Positions 1 through 7,239 of a stretch of DNA of 15,382 bases are shown piece after piece (the stretch's first letter is position 1; every line of letters begins with the position of its first letter). The notes under the pieces are model-generated. The model was not told the origin of the DNA. It worked only from the letters and a program-made list of their open reading frames with translations, and did no database searches. Source of the stretch: an uncultured Pseudomonadota bacterium (lineage in GTDB: Bacteria; SAR324; NAC60-12); NCBI GenBank assembly GCA_913056375.1, contig CAJXNF010000029.1, forward strand, positions 1 through 15,382, in the 5' to 3' direction. Position numbers and translations under genes: made by a program.

Positions 1-748
1 TGCAAGGAATCTCTCCAGCCTCTGCCAGAATTTCTCCCCAAGGAGAGATGATCAGGCTGTGACCATAGGTTGCTCGGCCATCTTGATGTTCGCCACACTG
101 AGCTGCGGCAATCACAAAGCAAGCATTTTCAATGGCACGAGCTCGCAGTAGCGTATGCCAGTGGGCTTTTCCAGTAGGGCGCGTGAAAGCTGCGGGAATG
201 GCTAATATTTGCGCACCGGCCTGACTGAGTGCTCGGTACAGATGTGGAAATCGCATATCATAGCAGATACTCATTCCGTATCCTCCCCAAGGAGTTTGTA
301 GCAGGACGGCCTCCTTGCCAGCCTCAAAACTTGCTGACTCACGATAGGATTCCTGATCACTGAGAATGGCATCAAAGAGATGGATTTTGTCGTAGCGGGC
401 TCGAATCTTTCCCTGATCATCAATGATAAATCCACGATTCAGCAACCGACCGTCACCGGTTGAGTTACGGAGAATCAGGGAACCGACATGAATCCAGACT
501 CCTGCTTTGACAGCGATATCTAGGCAGCACTTCAGCACAGGATCTTCTTCTTCAGTAACGGCTGTTGCTCGAGCAAGAGGATTTTTCTGCTGCAGTAGGT
601 TGACGGCTTCTGGCAGAACGATCCACTGTGCTCCGTTTTCAACCGCTTCCTGCAAAGCAACTTCCACCTGTTGGCGATTGTATTCGAGGTCAATGCCGGA
701 GGTTAGCTGCACACAAGCAACCTTCAGTTCGCTAGGCGTATTTGTCAT
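1..748 (-). CDS. Nitrilase-superfamily amidase, Nit1/deaminated-glutathione-amidase type (3' end missing)
   Basis: Carbon-nitrogen hydrolase; the gene runs off the left edge, so about 249 residues are visible and the C-terminus is missing. The Glu-Lys-Cys catalytic triad of the superfamily is present: Glu47 in VLPEAVN, Lys121 in RYDKIHLFD and Cys162 in SICYDMRFP. After these comes the run from AFTRPTGKAHWH through LLRARAIENACF to GRATYGHS, which is characteristic of the Nit1/YbeM branch. Members of that branch hydrolyse deaminated glutathione, a toxic side product of transaminases, in the cytoplasm; the substrate here is inferred from the subfamily. The ATG start at 748-746 overlaps the TGA stop of msrA as ATGA, so translation is probably coupled. 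Pairing with msrA would suit a metabolite-damage/oxidative-repair unit. Confidence is high for the family and moderate for the exact substrate. Confidence 0.9.
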   Translation of the reverse strand, partial: MTNTPSELKVACVQLTSGIDLEYNRQQVEVALQEAVENGAQWIVLPEAVNLLQQKNPLARATAVTEEEDPVLKCCLDIAVKAGVWIHVGSLILRNSTGDGRLLNRGFIIDDQGKIRARYDKIHLFDAILSDQESYRESASFEAGKEAVLLQTPWGGYGMSICYDMRFPHLYRALSQAGAQILAIPAAFTRPTGKAHWHTLLRARAIENACFVIAAAQCGEHQDGRATYGHSLIISPWGEILAEAGEIPC

Positions 749-1254
749 GAAAAATTCAACTTTTGGAGTTTGGAGGCGATGATGACTTGGCAATAGGGAT
801 TTTCTGGATGCTGGCGATAGTAGTTTTGATGATAGTCTTCTGCAGGATAAAAGGTGCCTAAGGGAACGATCTCAGTAACGATTGGCCTAGAGAATCTTGA
901 GGCCACTTCCTGTTTTGATTTTATGGCCAGTTCCTGTTGCTCTTCGGAATGATAAAAAATTGCTGAGCGGTATTGGGTGCCAACGTCGTTGCCCTGACGA
1001 TTGAGTGTTGTTGGGTCGTGCATCCTCCAGAACCAATCCAAGATCTCAGAATAGCCGATTATCTCTGAATCAAAATCGAGTTGGACAACTTCCGCATGTC
1101 CTGTCATTCCAGAACAGATTGAGCGATAATCTGGATTGTTGGTATGTCCACCGGTGTAGCCACTCACAATGCGGTGGATGCCTTCAATCCGCTGGTAGAC
1201 TGCTTCCAAACACCAGAAGCAGCCGCCAGCTAGGGTAGCTTTAGTCAATTCCAT
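745..1254 (-). CDS. msrA: Peptide methionine-S-sulfoxide reductase MsrA
   Basis: Reduces methionine-S-sulfoxide in oxidised proteins (and free) back to methionine in the cytoplasm, normally recycled by thioredoxin. The 169-residue protein has the hallmark GGCFWCLE motif at residues 10-17, with the nucleophilic Cys at position 12. Other family blocks follow: SGYTGG, HAEVVQLDFD, FWRMHDPTTLNRQGNDVGTQYRS and the C-terminal AEDYHQNY. The length is normal for a single-domain MsrA with no fused MsrB. A clear ribosome binding site (AAGGAG) lies about 7 bases upstream of the ATG. The gene is 69 bp downstream of trmB on the same strand, and its TGA stop overlaps the start of the amidase gene, so the three genes are probably co-transcribed. 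Confidence 0.96.
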   Translation of the reverse strand: MELTKATLAGGCFWCLEAVYQRIEGIHRIVSGYTGGHTNNPDYRSICSGMTGHAEVVQLDFDSEIIGYSEILDWFWRMHDPTTLNRQGNDVGTQYRSAIFYHSEEQQELAIKSKQEVASRFSRPIVTEIVPLGTFYPAEDYHQNYYRQHPENPYCQVIIASKLQKLNFS

Positions 1255-1323
1255 TCCGTCACTCCTTTGTGAAAAATAGATGCTTTCGACTCATGGCGAT
1301 CAAGATTTGGTGATTCTCTCAAT

Positions 1324-2040
1324 TTAGCAATGGGCAGTGAGAAAGCCGACTTGAAAATTCCCTTTCGACTTGAAGAGTCTTTCGAATTCCGTAGGGATAT
1401 TTTCCTCATTCAGGGGGCTGTTCCAGAGATCTTCCGTCAGAGTGCCGATCTTATAGTTCGGATGGTTCTGGAGTAGTTCAAGCACCATCTGGAAGTATTC
1501 TTGATGATCGGTTTTGAAGCGAATTTCTCCACCTTCTCGAAAGAAAATCAGCAGTCGATCCAGAAATTCACTGGAAAACAGCCTGTGCTTTCGATGAGCC
1601 TTCTTGGGCCAGGGGTCTGGAAAGTTTACATGGAGGATGTCTAGACTTTTTTCAGTCAGATACTCTCCGAGCAGTTCCCCCCTGTCTTTTACAAGCAGAG
1701 CATTGGTCAACTGAGCTTGAGCCAGTTTGCGAGCAGCCAGTGTTAGGCGTTTGAAGCGTAACTCAAAGCCGAGGAACGCATCTTGTGGATGTTGGCTGGC
1801 CCAGGCTTGCAAGTACCCACCAGAACCGCAGCCGATCTCCACATGCACTCGTTCTGCACGCTCACGCAAAGGCTCCCAATGCTGCTGGATCTGATCCAAG
1901 GTGGGATGAGGTAACAGTAGATCCGGATAGTCGTGCACCTTCTTCAAATAAGGATTGGTGCGGGTCATTCGCTCGTAGACCTGCTCTGGCAATTCCCGAT
2001 GGTCTCGTATGCGGAATTTTTTTAGTTGCTCTAGATTCAT
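1324..2040 (-). CDS. trmB: tRNA (guanine-46-N7)-methyltransferase TrmB
   Basis: SAM-dependent enzyme that methylates G46 in the variable loop of tRNAs. The 238-residue protein has the SAM-binding motif VEIGCGSGGYL at about residues 67-77 and the family signature NFPDPWPKKAHRKHRL at about 139-154, plus the TDHQEYF block near the C-terminus. The length is typical. The start is constrained: an in-frame TAA lies 18 bases upstream of the ATG and no better start codon falls between. No convincing Shine-Dalgarno sequence precedes it. The start codon is only 6 bp from that of divergent recX, so any promoter must sit inside the recX coding region. msrA follows on the same strand after 69 bp. Confidence 0.95.
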   Translation of the reverse strand: MNLEQLKKFRIRDHRELPEQVYERMTRTNPYLKKVHDYPDLLLPHPTLDQIQQHWEPLRERAERVHVEIGCGSGGYLQAWASQHPQDAFLGFELRFKRLTLAARKLAQAQLTNALLVKDRGELLGEYLTEKSLDILHVNFPDPWPKKAHRKHRLFSSEFLDRLLIFFREGGEIRFKTDHQEYFQMVLELLQNHPNYKIGTLTEDLWNSPLNEENIPTEFERLFKSKGNFQVGFLTAHC

Positions 2041-2046
2041 ATTTGT

Positions 2047-2655
2047 ATGTTGCAGTTAGAGCAGATTCAATGGCAAACAGATGGGAGCGCGCTGCTTCGA
2101 CTTTCCGATAGTGAGGAAGTTCGCATCTTGGCGCTCTCCGTGACAGAGCTATCATTATACGCAGGACAGCAACTTTCACCCGATCTGCTGGAACAGATTC
2201 AATCGGCTGGCCGATTCCGTGAGATATATAAAAAATCTCTGGACTTGCTTGCCCGACGCGAACATTCCATCTGGGAACTCCGACAAAAACTCCGACAGCG
2301 CTTCCCTGGATTGAGAGAAATGGAGCCTGTCTTGTTACGACTGGAGGAGCAAAAATTCCTTTGTGATGAACGCTTCTCTCTGAATTTCGTTCGCTCCCGC
2401 ATGGCCAATCGCTCTTGGGGCGCTTATCGGCTGCGTGCTGAGCTAAAGCAGCGTGGCGTCGCAGGACAGTGGATCGATCAAGCCCTGGCCTCAGAGGTAG
2501 ATGAATCTGTCTTGAGAGAAAAAGCCGAAGCACTCGTAAGAAAGTCCGGATTTCCCACAGATCCTGCAGCGAAAAGAAAGTTAGCTCAAAAACTCTACCA
2601 ACGGGGTTTCTCGCAAGAATTGATCAACCAAGTACTTTCGCAAGATCCTCTGTGA
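2047..2655 (+). CDS. recX: RecX-family regulatory protein
   Basis: RecX binds RecA filaments and limits RecA activity in recombination and SOS induction. The 202-residue protein shows the family's tandem three-helix repeats. The first is around LDLLARREHSIWELRQKLRQR (about residues 63-83), the second around FLCDERFSLNFVRSRMANRSWGAYRLRAELKQRGV, and a third near the C-terminus around KLAQKLYQRGFSQELINQVL. The usual RecX sequences 'R-E-H/R-S-x-x-E-L' and 'D-D/E-x-x-F-a' are recognisable. The ATG at 2047 is forced, because an in-frame TAG lies at 2032-2034. No recA is present next to it. The next gene on this strand, an exonuclease, starts within 40 bp, so recX probably leads a repair-gene transcription unit. 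Confidence 0.9.
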   Translation: MLQLEQIQWQTDGSALLRLSDSEEVRILALSVTELSLYAGQQLSPDLLEQIQSAGRFREIYKKSLDLLARREHSIWELRQKLRQRFPGLREMEPVLLRLEEQKFLCDERFSLNFVRSRMANRSWGAYRLRAELKQRGVAGQWIDQALASEVDESVLREKAEALVRKSGFPTDPAAKRKLAQKLYQRGFSQELINQVLSQDPL

Positions 2656-2694
2656 TACGGATTCTCTCATTTGGAAACCTCCGATAGGTCCTCC

Positions 2695-3300
2695 ATGTTC
2701 CCCCAGCGCATTACCAAGGAAGAGGTCGGTGAATTGCCTCTAGTCAGTTATTCTGGAAGAATTGAGGTAGTGGCAAATCATGAAAGTCTCAAGGCCTGTC
2801 TGCCAGCATTACACGCTGAAAAACTGCTTGGATTTGATACGGAGACTCGTCCCTCCTTTCGTAAGGGAGTGATGTTTCCAATTGCCCTGCTGCAATTGGC
2901 GACCCGGGAAACAGTCTACTTAATTCGCCTGAACCACTTGGGATTTCCCGAAGAACTGCGTGACCTATTGGCATCACCGGAGTCACAGAAAGTTGGGGTA
3001 GCCATCCGGGATGACATCAAGGGTCTTCAGCAATTAGGAGCGTTTATACCACAAGGCTTCGTTGAACTTAGTCAGCTCGCTCGTCAGTTGGGGATTGTTA
3101 CCTGTGGACTACGAAATCTTGCTGGAATCTTTCTCAATGTGCGAATCTCAAAGAAAGCCCAACTCAGTAACTGGGAGCAGGAAGAACTGACAGAGAGTCA
3201 GCAGAATTATGCAGCGACTGATGCATGGATCAGCCGGGAAATTTATGGTTTCCTTGACCAAGGAGGCTGGTTACAGAATACCCCAAGCTTTGAATCCTGA
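2695..3300 (+). CDS. DEDD-type 3'-5' exonuclease domain protein (RNase D / WRN-exonuclease-like)
   Basis: A stand-alone 3'-5' exonuclease domain of about 200 residues. Numbered from the ATG at 2695, the catalytic acidic residues are visible. GFDTET gives Asp48 and Glu50 (motif I), VGVAIRDDIKGL gives Asp about 106 (motif II), and NYAATDAW gives Tyr172 and Asp176 (motif III, DEDDy subtype). There is no HRDC domain as in full RNase D, so this resembles short bacterial paralogues related to the WRN exonuclease domain; whether it acts on DNA or RNA cannot be told. The start is uncertain: a TTG at 2671 would add eight residues, and neither start has a good ribosome binding site. The stop is one base before the recJ ATG, and the flanking recX and recJ suggest a DNA repair role. 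Confidence 0.88.
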   Translation: MFPQRITKEEVGELPLVSYSGRIEVVANHESLKACLPALHAEKLLGFDTETRPSFRKGVMFPIALLQLATRETVYLIRLNHLGFPEELRDLLASPESQKVGVAIRDDIKGLQQLGAFIPQGFVELSQLARQLGIVTCGLRNLAGIFLNVRISKKAQLSNWEQEELTESQQNYAATDAWISREIYGFLDQGGWLQNTPSFES

Positions 3301-3301
3301 C

Positions 3302-4999
3302 ATGGAAGTTCAAAAACAATGGCTATTTGCCGCCAGCGCAGACGAGAGTATCTGCCAATCTCTAAGCCGAGAAACAGGCTTGCACCCACTTGTCGCGGGT
3401 ATCTTGTATCGTCGCGGCTATCGAACACCGGATGAAGTAGGGATCTTTCTGCAACCAGAACTTCGTCAGCTTCGAGATCCATTTTTGCTTCGGCATATGC
3501 AGGAAGCAGTTGAGTTGGTGCTGCCTTTCCTGCGAGAGAATCGGCGCATTCTGATCTTGGGAGATTATGATGTCGACGGAATCACATCGACAGCGCTGCT
3601 ACTGAGTTTTCTACGCGACGCAGGATGCAGTCAACTCGACTACTTTATTCCACAGCGATTACAGCATGGCTATGGGTTGACCCCAGCCAGTGTCGATGTA
3701 ATCTTATCGCGCCAACCAGAGTTGGTGATTACTGTTGATAACGGCATTACTGCTCGCAAAGAAGTTCAGCAACTCCAGAATGAGGGTGTAAGTGTTTTAA
3801 TTACGGACCACCACCTAGCTCTTCCAGATTCTCTTCCAGAGACTGTTACCGTCAATCCCAACCATCCAGCTTGTTCCTATCCGTTTAAAAAAATTTCCGG
3901 CTGTGGGGTGGCCTTCAAGCTAGTGATGGCTTTACGCAAAGCCCTACGAGAAATTGCTTGGTGGAATGAAGGACGGCCAGAACCAAATTTAAAGCAGTTA
4001 CTTGATTTTGCTGCGCTAGGGACAGTTGCAGATGTGGTCGATCTGCGTGATGAAAATCGTTTATTTGTTCATGCAGGTCTACAATTAATGAACGACCAAC
4101 CAAGGCCTGCGATCCAAGCGTTAAAGCAGGTCAAAAGAGTTGATGGAGAGATTACCGCCACAACACTAGGATTTAAGTTTGCACCCCTGATGAATGCTGC
4201 GGGCCGTCTTTATGATGCTTCATTGGCAGTAGAACTATTGCTGAGTCCAACTTTGGACCAAGCTTTGCCACTTGCCCAGCAGCTCAATGACATGAATGAA
4301 GAGCGGCGCAACCTAGAACAGGAGATGTTGACCATTGCCTTTGAGCAAGCGGCTCAGCAGGAAGACCAGAAAGGTTTGGTGCTTGCCTCAGGTCAGTTTC
4401 ATGAGGGAATCAATGGGATTGTTGCTGCACGTTTAGCCGAAAAGACCTTCAAACCAACGATTCTGTTGAGTACTGCCAATCCTGAACGATACACGGGTTC
4501 AGGACGGTCAGCGATTCCAGACTTTCACCTCAAGGAAGCGCTGCAGGAGTGTGCTGACCAGCTAGTTCGTTTTGGAGGTCATGCGGGTGCTGCAGGGTGT
4601 ACAGTTGCTCCTGAAAATCTTGAGGCTTTCCGCACTGCTTTTGCAAGAGTTTGTGAAGACTGGTTGCCGAAGCAACTGAGGCCGCAGCTACTGCTGGATG
4701 GAAAGCTGCCGCAGCAAGGACCAGATGCGCTTTTGGTAGAGCAAATTCAACAACTTGAACCCTTTGGCGCGGCAAACCCAGAGCCACTCTTTGCGTTGCC
4801 AACCCCACAAGAGGAATTTCAGTTACTTAAGGAGCACCACGTGAAGTGGATACTTTCTCGCTCTACCGAAGTCATTGGATGGAATTTTGCTGAGCAATTG
4901 CAGGGAGTCAAACCACATCAACTAGCAGTGACAGTTGGCTTCAATGAGTTTAGAGGTCAGCGAAAAATTCAGATGCTGCTTAAGGAAATCCAAGCATGA
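3302..4999 (+). CDS. recJ: Single-stranded-DNA-specific exonuclease RecJ
   Basis: A 5'-3' single-strand DNA exonuclease of the RecFOR recombination and mismatch/base-excision repair pathways. The 565-residue length is normal for RecJ (about 560-580). Metal-binding DHH-superfamily motifs are intact: GDYDVDG at 87-93, VDNG at 145-148, TDHH at 168-171 and LGTVADVVDLRDENR at 239-253. The DHHA1 motif GGHAGAAG at 425-432 follows, then the C-terminal OB-fold region around LEPFGAANPEPLF. The frame is open further upstream to an ATG at 3209, but that would overlap the exonuclease gene by about 90 bp. The ATG at 3302, one base after that gene's stop, begins the usual RecJ N-terminus, so it is preferred. 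The stop overlaps the ATG of the cutA-like gene as ATGA. Confidence 0.96.
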   Translation: MEVQKQWLFAASADESICQSLSRETGLHPLVAGILYRRGYRTPDEVGIFLQPELRQLRDPFLLRHMQEAVELVLPFLRENRRILILGDYDVDGITSTALLLSFLRDAGCSQLDYFIPQRLQHGYGLTPASVDVILSRQPELVITVDNGITARKEVQQLQNEGVSVLITDHHLALPDSLPETVTVNPNHPACSYPFKKISGCGVAFKLVMALRKALREIAWWNEGRPEPNLKQLLDFAALGTVADVVDLRDENRLFVHAGLQLMNDQPRPAIQALKQVKRVDGEITATTLGFKFAPLMNAAGRLYDASLAVELLLSPTLDQALPLAQQLNDMNEERRNLEQEMLTIAFEQAAQQEDQKGLVLASGQFHEGINGIVAARLAEKTFKPTILLSTANPERYTGSGRSAIPDFHLKEALQECADQLVRFGGHAGAAGCTVAPENLEAFRTAFARVCEDWLPKQLRPQLLLDGKLPQQGPDALLVEQIQQLEPFGAANPEPLFALPTPQEEFQLLKEHHVKWILSRSTEVIGWNFAEQLQGVKPHQLAVTVGFNEFRGQRKIQMLLKEIQA

Positions 5000-5334
5000 A
5001 TCCAGCGCCTGTGTTTCTCTGACAGCATCCATGCTAGAGGAAGCTAAGCACCTTGGCGAACCAGCTACTACAGAAGGGATTGATGAACTATGTCAATTTA
5101 CCCCAAGGAAAAATGAAGTCGGTCTTCTATTGGCAAGGCAATCTGGATCACTCAAAAGAACATTCAATGCTTGCGAAAACCACGCGGGATCAACTTTCGG
5201 CCATTCAGCAGCTTCTTAGTGAAAATCATTCTTATGACTTTCTCTGTCTGTTGGCCTTGCCCATTCTGTGGGGCAATCGGGAGTTTTTAAATTGGATTAA
5301 GGAGGAAACCTATCCTCAGGAGTCGATTGGATGA
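4996..5334 (+). pseudogene. cutA: CutA-like protein gene with two compensating frameshifts
   Basis: CutA1 is a small trimeric protein of about 105-115 residues linked to divalent-cation tolerance. From the ATG at 4996 the frame reads MNPAPVFL and then hits TGA at 5020-5022 and TAG at 5035-5037. The neighbouring frame supplies the expected continuation TASMLEEAKH (from 5022 to 5051), and from 5053 the original frame resumes with LANQLLQKGLMNYVNL through KSVFYWQGNLD, KEHSMLAKTT, ENHSY and GNREFLNWIKEE to the stop at 5334. Joined, the three pieces give a full-length CutA-like chain. One missing base near 5018-5022 and one extra base near 5051-5053 explain it. The usual ACVN block reads NYVN here and the usual PEI after HxY reads LCL, so the protein is divergent or decaying. 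Both ends overlap neighbours as ATGA (recJ stop; SPOR start). A shorter product could start at ATG 5083 (preceded by AAGGGA). Sequencing error is a real alternative. Confidence 0.75.
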
Positions 5335-6392
5335 GTAGTGTTCGGACAAAAAGAATTGTGCTGCTATGGCTGGGCACAACTTTTTTGATTTTGGGAGGAG
5401 CCGCTTCTGCTGTGATGAGCTTGGTTGATCCCAAGAGCCATGTGAGTACTAAGATTCAAACAGTCACAATTGAAGAACTTCAATCGATTCCTTTCGAGGT
5501 TGGCTCTTCAGAAGTATCAGGTGATAACACGACCCAGGTTGTGGAGCCAGCATTGTCCCTACCGCAGGGAGCTGTCCGAGCAGCTCTTCTAGAAGTTGAT
5601 CAACCCTATTGGGAAGTGATCGATCGACAGCGCTTGGGCATGGTTACTGAGAATTGGCAAACCGTCCTGATTCAGAACCACCACAAGCTAGACTACACGA
5701 TCATTCCCGAATACGCCCGTGACTGGGAATGGATTCAGGATGGTAGGAAAATCAAGGTTCAGTTTCATACTGAGGTTGATGCGATGAAGGATATTCTGTC
5801 ACGCAAAAAACTCGGCAAATTTGCAGTACAGATGACCTCTTTGCCGGTCACTGATTTTCCAAAAGCATTGGAGTTGCTACAACTGCTGGTGCAGGACGGT
5901 CACTATGCCTACATACACCGTACTGAAGACAAGTTTGAGGGAATGGTTTGGTACCGTGTAAGAATCGGATTTTTCCAAGGTGCTGAAGAAGCACAGCTGG
6001 TAGGCCAGGAGGTGTTTGAGAAATATTCTAAAAGTGGTGAGTTTACTGGTGATTACTGGGCGGTGGCGCCAACTTCTCGAGAATTGTCCCGTAATTTAAT
6101 TGATCTCCAACAACCGATTACCAAACCCTGGACCATTGAATTGCCCATCGAGGAGGACTTGACGACGGCGAGCGCTCTGTTACCCAAGTTTATTGAACAC
6201 ACAGACTTCAGTTACCTATCCCAGCGATTCGATAGAGAAACGAACAAACTACAATTCCGTATTCGTGTGGGATTTTTTGAGACAACTGGGGAAGCCCGCT
6301 CTACTATGTATTCACTGCGTAATCATTATAGTGGCTTCCGGAATGCTCGAATTGTCAAACTTTGGGATGCCAACTCTGCAGATGCTCAGTGA
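5331..6392 (+). CDS. Inner-membrane protein with two periplasmic SPOR domains
   Basis: A 353-residue protein with a short basic N-terminus (RTKR) and one hydrophobic segment at about residues 9-31. A linker follows, and then two repeats that look like SPOR domains. Repeat one is about 160-245 and contains the signature WYRVRIGFF at 207-215; repeat two is about 265-345 with FRIRVGFF at 309-316. Each is followed by the helix typical of the fold. SPOR domains bind glycan strands that lack stem peptides, usually at division septa, so a periplasmic peptidoglycan-binding role in division or envelope maintenance is likely. Residues about 80-155 match nothing I recognise. The ATG at 5331 has an AGGAG ribosome binding site 8 bases upstream and overlaps the stop of the cutA-like gene. 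The 3' end overlaps the convergent glycosyltransferase gene by 38 bp. Confidence 0.8.
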   Translation: MSSVRTKRIVLLWLGTTFLILGGAASAVMSLVDPKSHVSTKIQTVTIEELQSIPFEVGSSEVSGDNTTQVVEPALSLPQGAVRAALLEVDQPYWEVIDRQRLGMVTENWQTVLIQNHHKLDYTIIPEYARDWEWIQDGRKIKVQFHTEVDAMKDILSRKKLGKFAVQMTSLPVTDFPKALELLQLLVQDGHYAYIHRTEDKFEGMVWYRVRIGFFQGAEEAQLVGQEVFEKYSKSGEFTGDYWAVAPTSRELSRNLIDLQQPITKPWTIELPIEEDLTTASALLPKFIEHTDFSYLSQRFDRETNKLQFRIRVGFFETTGEARSTMYSLRNHYSGFRNARIVKLWDANSADAQ

Positions 6393-7239
6393 GTAGTGCT
6401 GGTTCCAGTTGGAAAGTGGGTCGACGAATCGGTACCAGTACCTCATGCTCCAGACTGGATAACGCACAGATTTCTGAGAAGCAAAAATCTCCGCTTGCAT
6501 AGGACGGCCGAATCTCCAGAACCTTTCCCCCTACCGGCATCCAAAGAGCATTCGTCAATCCGGCTCCATGTGGAGCCACCACGTGGGTTACTCCGCTAAA
6601 AAGCTGCATCTGCCTTTCGATCGACCAATCTTCCAGTTCGACTATCCGATAACCATAACGATCCAGTATCGGCAGTAACTCCTGCTCATTCTGCAAGTGA
6701 CGACGCTTTACACGTCGACGAGAGATATAAATTCGGCTAGTCAAATCGTTGCAGGCATTGCTGCGACCGAGATAATTTTGACGAAGGTACTCGATAGAGT
6801 ATTTGATGTCTTGAAGAGATGGCTTGTTAGGAATAGTGAGCGATTCACATTGAAAGATTCTTGGGGGTAAAACCGTCAGCCTGATTTGGAATTGCTGAAG
6901 AAAAGCGATGTAATTTACTGGTAACCACCAAGGCAATAACCAGTGACCTTTCCTTTGTGTGAGCACTTGGGGAATGAGTTCTGTCCAGAGATGGTAGTAG
7001 CTGTGAAAGTGAGGATGGATTCCGAGGTGAAAGTGCCCTGAGAGTCTTTGAGTTGCTGCAGTGAGATCAGGGATTCTTCCAGAAAGACGCTGGGTAAAGC
7101 GGTTGAAATTTTCTCCGTTTGTAGGATTGCTGTGGGGATTGATCAAGTTCCAGCGAAAGTGATTCCCATGGAAGTATAGCCAATCACTGGAGCGGACGAG
7201 TCCATCTTGTGCATCAAGGTAGGCCTGCTGAATCTGCAT
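6355..7239 (-). CDS. Glycosyltransferase, GT61/DUF563 family
   Basis: The 294-residue protein carries the GT61 (DUF563) features. There is a central HFHSYYHLWTELIPQV block at about 77-92, resembling the family's N-Y-Y-H-W-x-x-E-x-L-P segment. The conserved C-terminal region has YISRRRVKRRHLQNE at about 171-185, a GYRIVELEDWSIERQMQLF stretch, and the hallmark VVAPHGAGLTNALWMP at about 220-235. It ends with GGKVLEIRP and a short tail. Family members transfer sugars in the cytoplasm or at the inner membrane during glycan assembly; the donor and acceptor cannot be read here. The ATG immediately follows the rmlB TGA with no spacer, so the two are translationally coupled. The N-terminal region is short compared with many family members. 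The gene overlaps the SPOR gene tail to tail. Confidence 0.85.
   Translation of the reverse strand: MQIQQAYLDAQDGLVRSSDWLYFHGNHFRWNLINPHSNPTNGENFNRFTQRLSGRIPDLTAATQRLSGHFHLGIHPHFHSYYHLWTELIPQVLTQRKGHWLLPWWLPVNYIAFLQQFQIRLTVLPPRIFQCESLTIPNKPSLQDIKYSIEYLRQNYLGRSNACNDLTSRIYISRRRVKRRHLQNEQELLPILDRYGYRIVELEDWSIERQMQLFSGVTHVVAPHGAGLTNALWMPVGGKVLEIRPSYASGDFCFSEICALSSLEHEVLVPIRRPTFQLEPALLTEHLQSWHPKV

Noticed and set aside
1862..2533. 223-residue open frame on the minus strand across recX and the trmB start
   Set aside because: Antisense shadow of recX and trmB; the peptide is arginine/alanine-rich without family features, and both real genes have clear motifs.
3209..3301. Upstream ATG of the recJ frame adding 31 residues
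   Set aside because: It lies inside the exonuclease gene and adds a non-RecJ sequence; the ATG at 3302, one base after the exonuclease stop, gives the normal RecJ N-terminus.
6450..6465. Short inverted repeat GGTAC-CA-GTACC near the SPOR/GT61 junction, considered as a terminator
   Set aside because: Only 5-bp arms with a two-base loop, no T-run, and within GT61 coding sequence.
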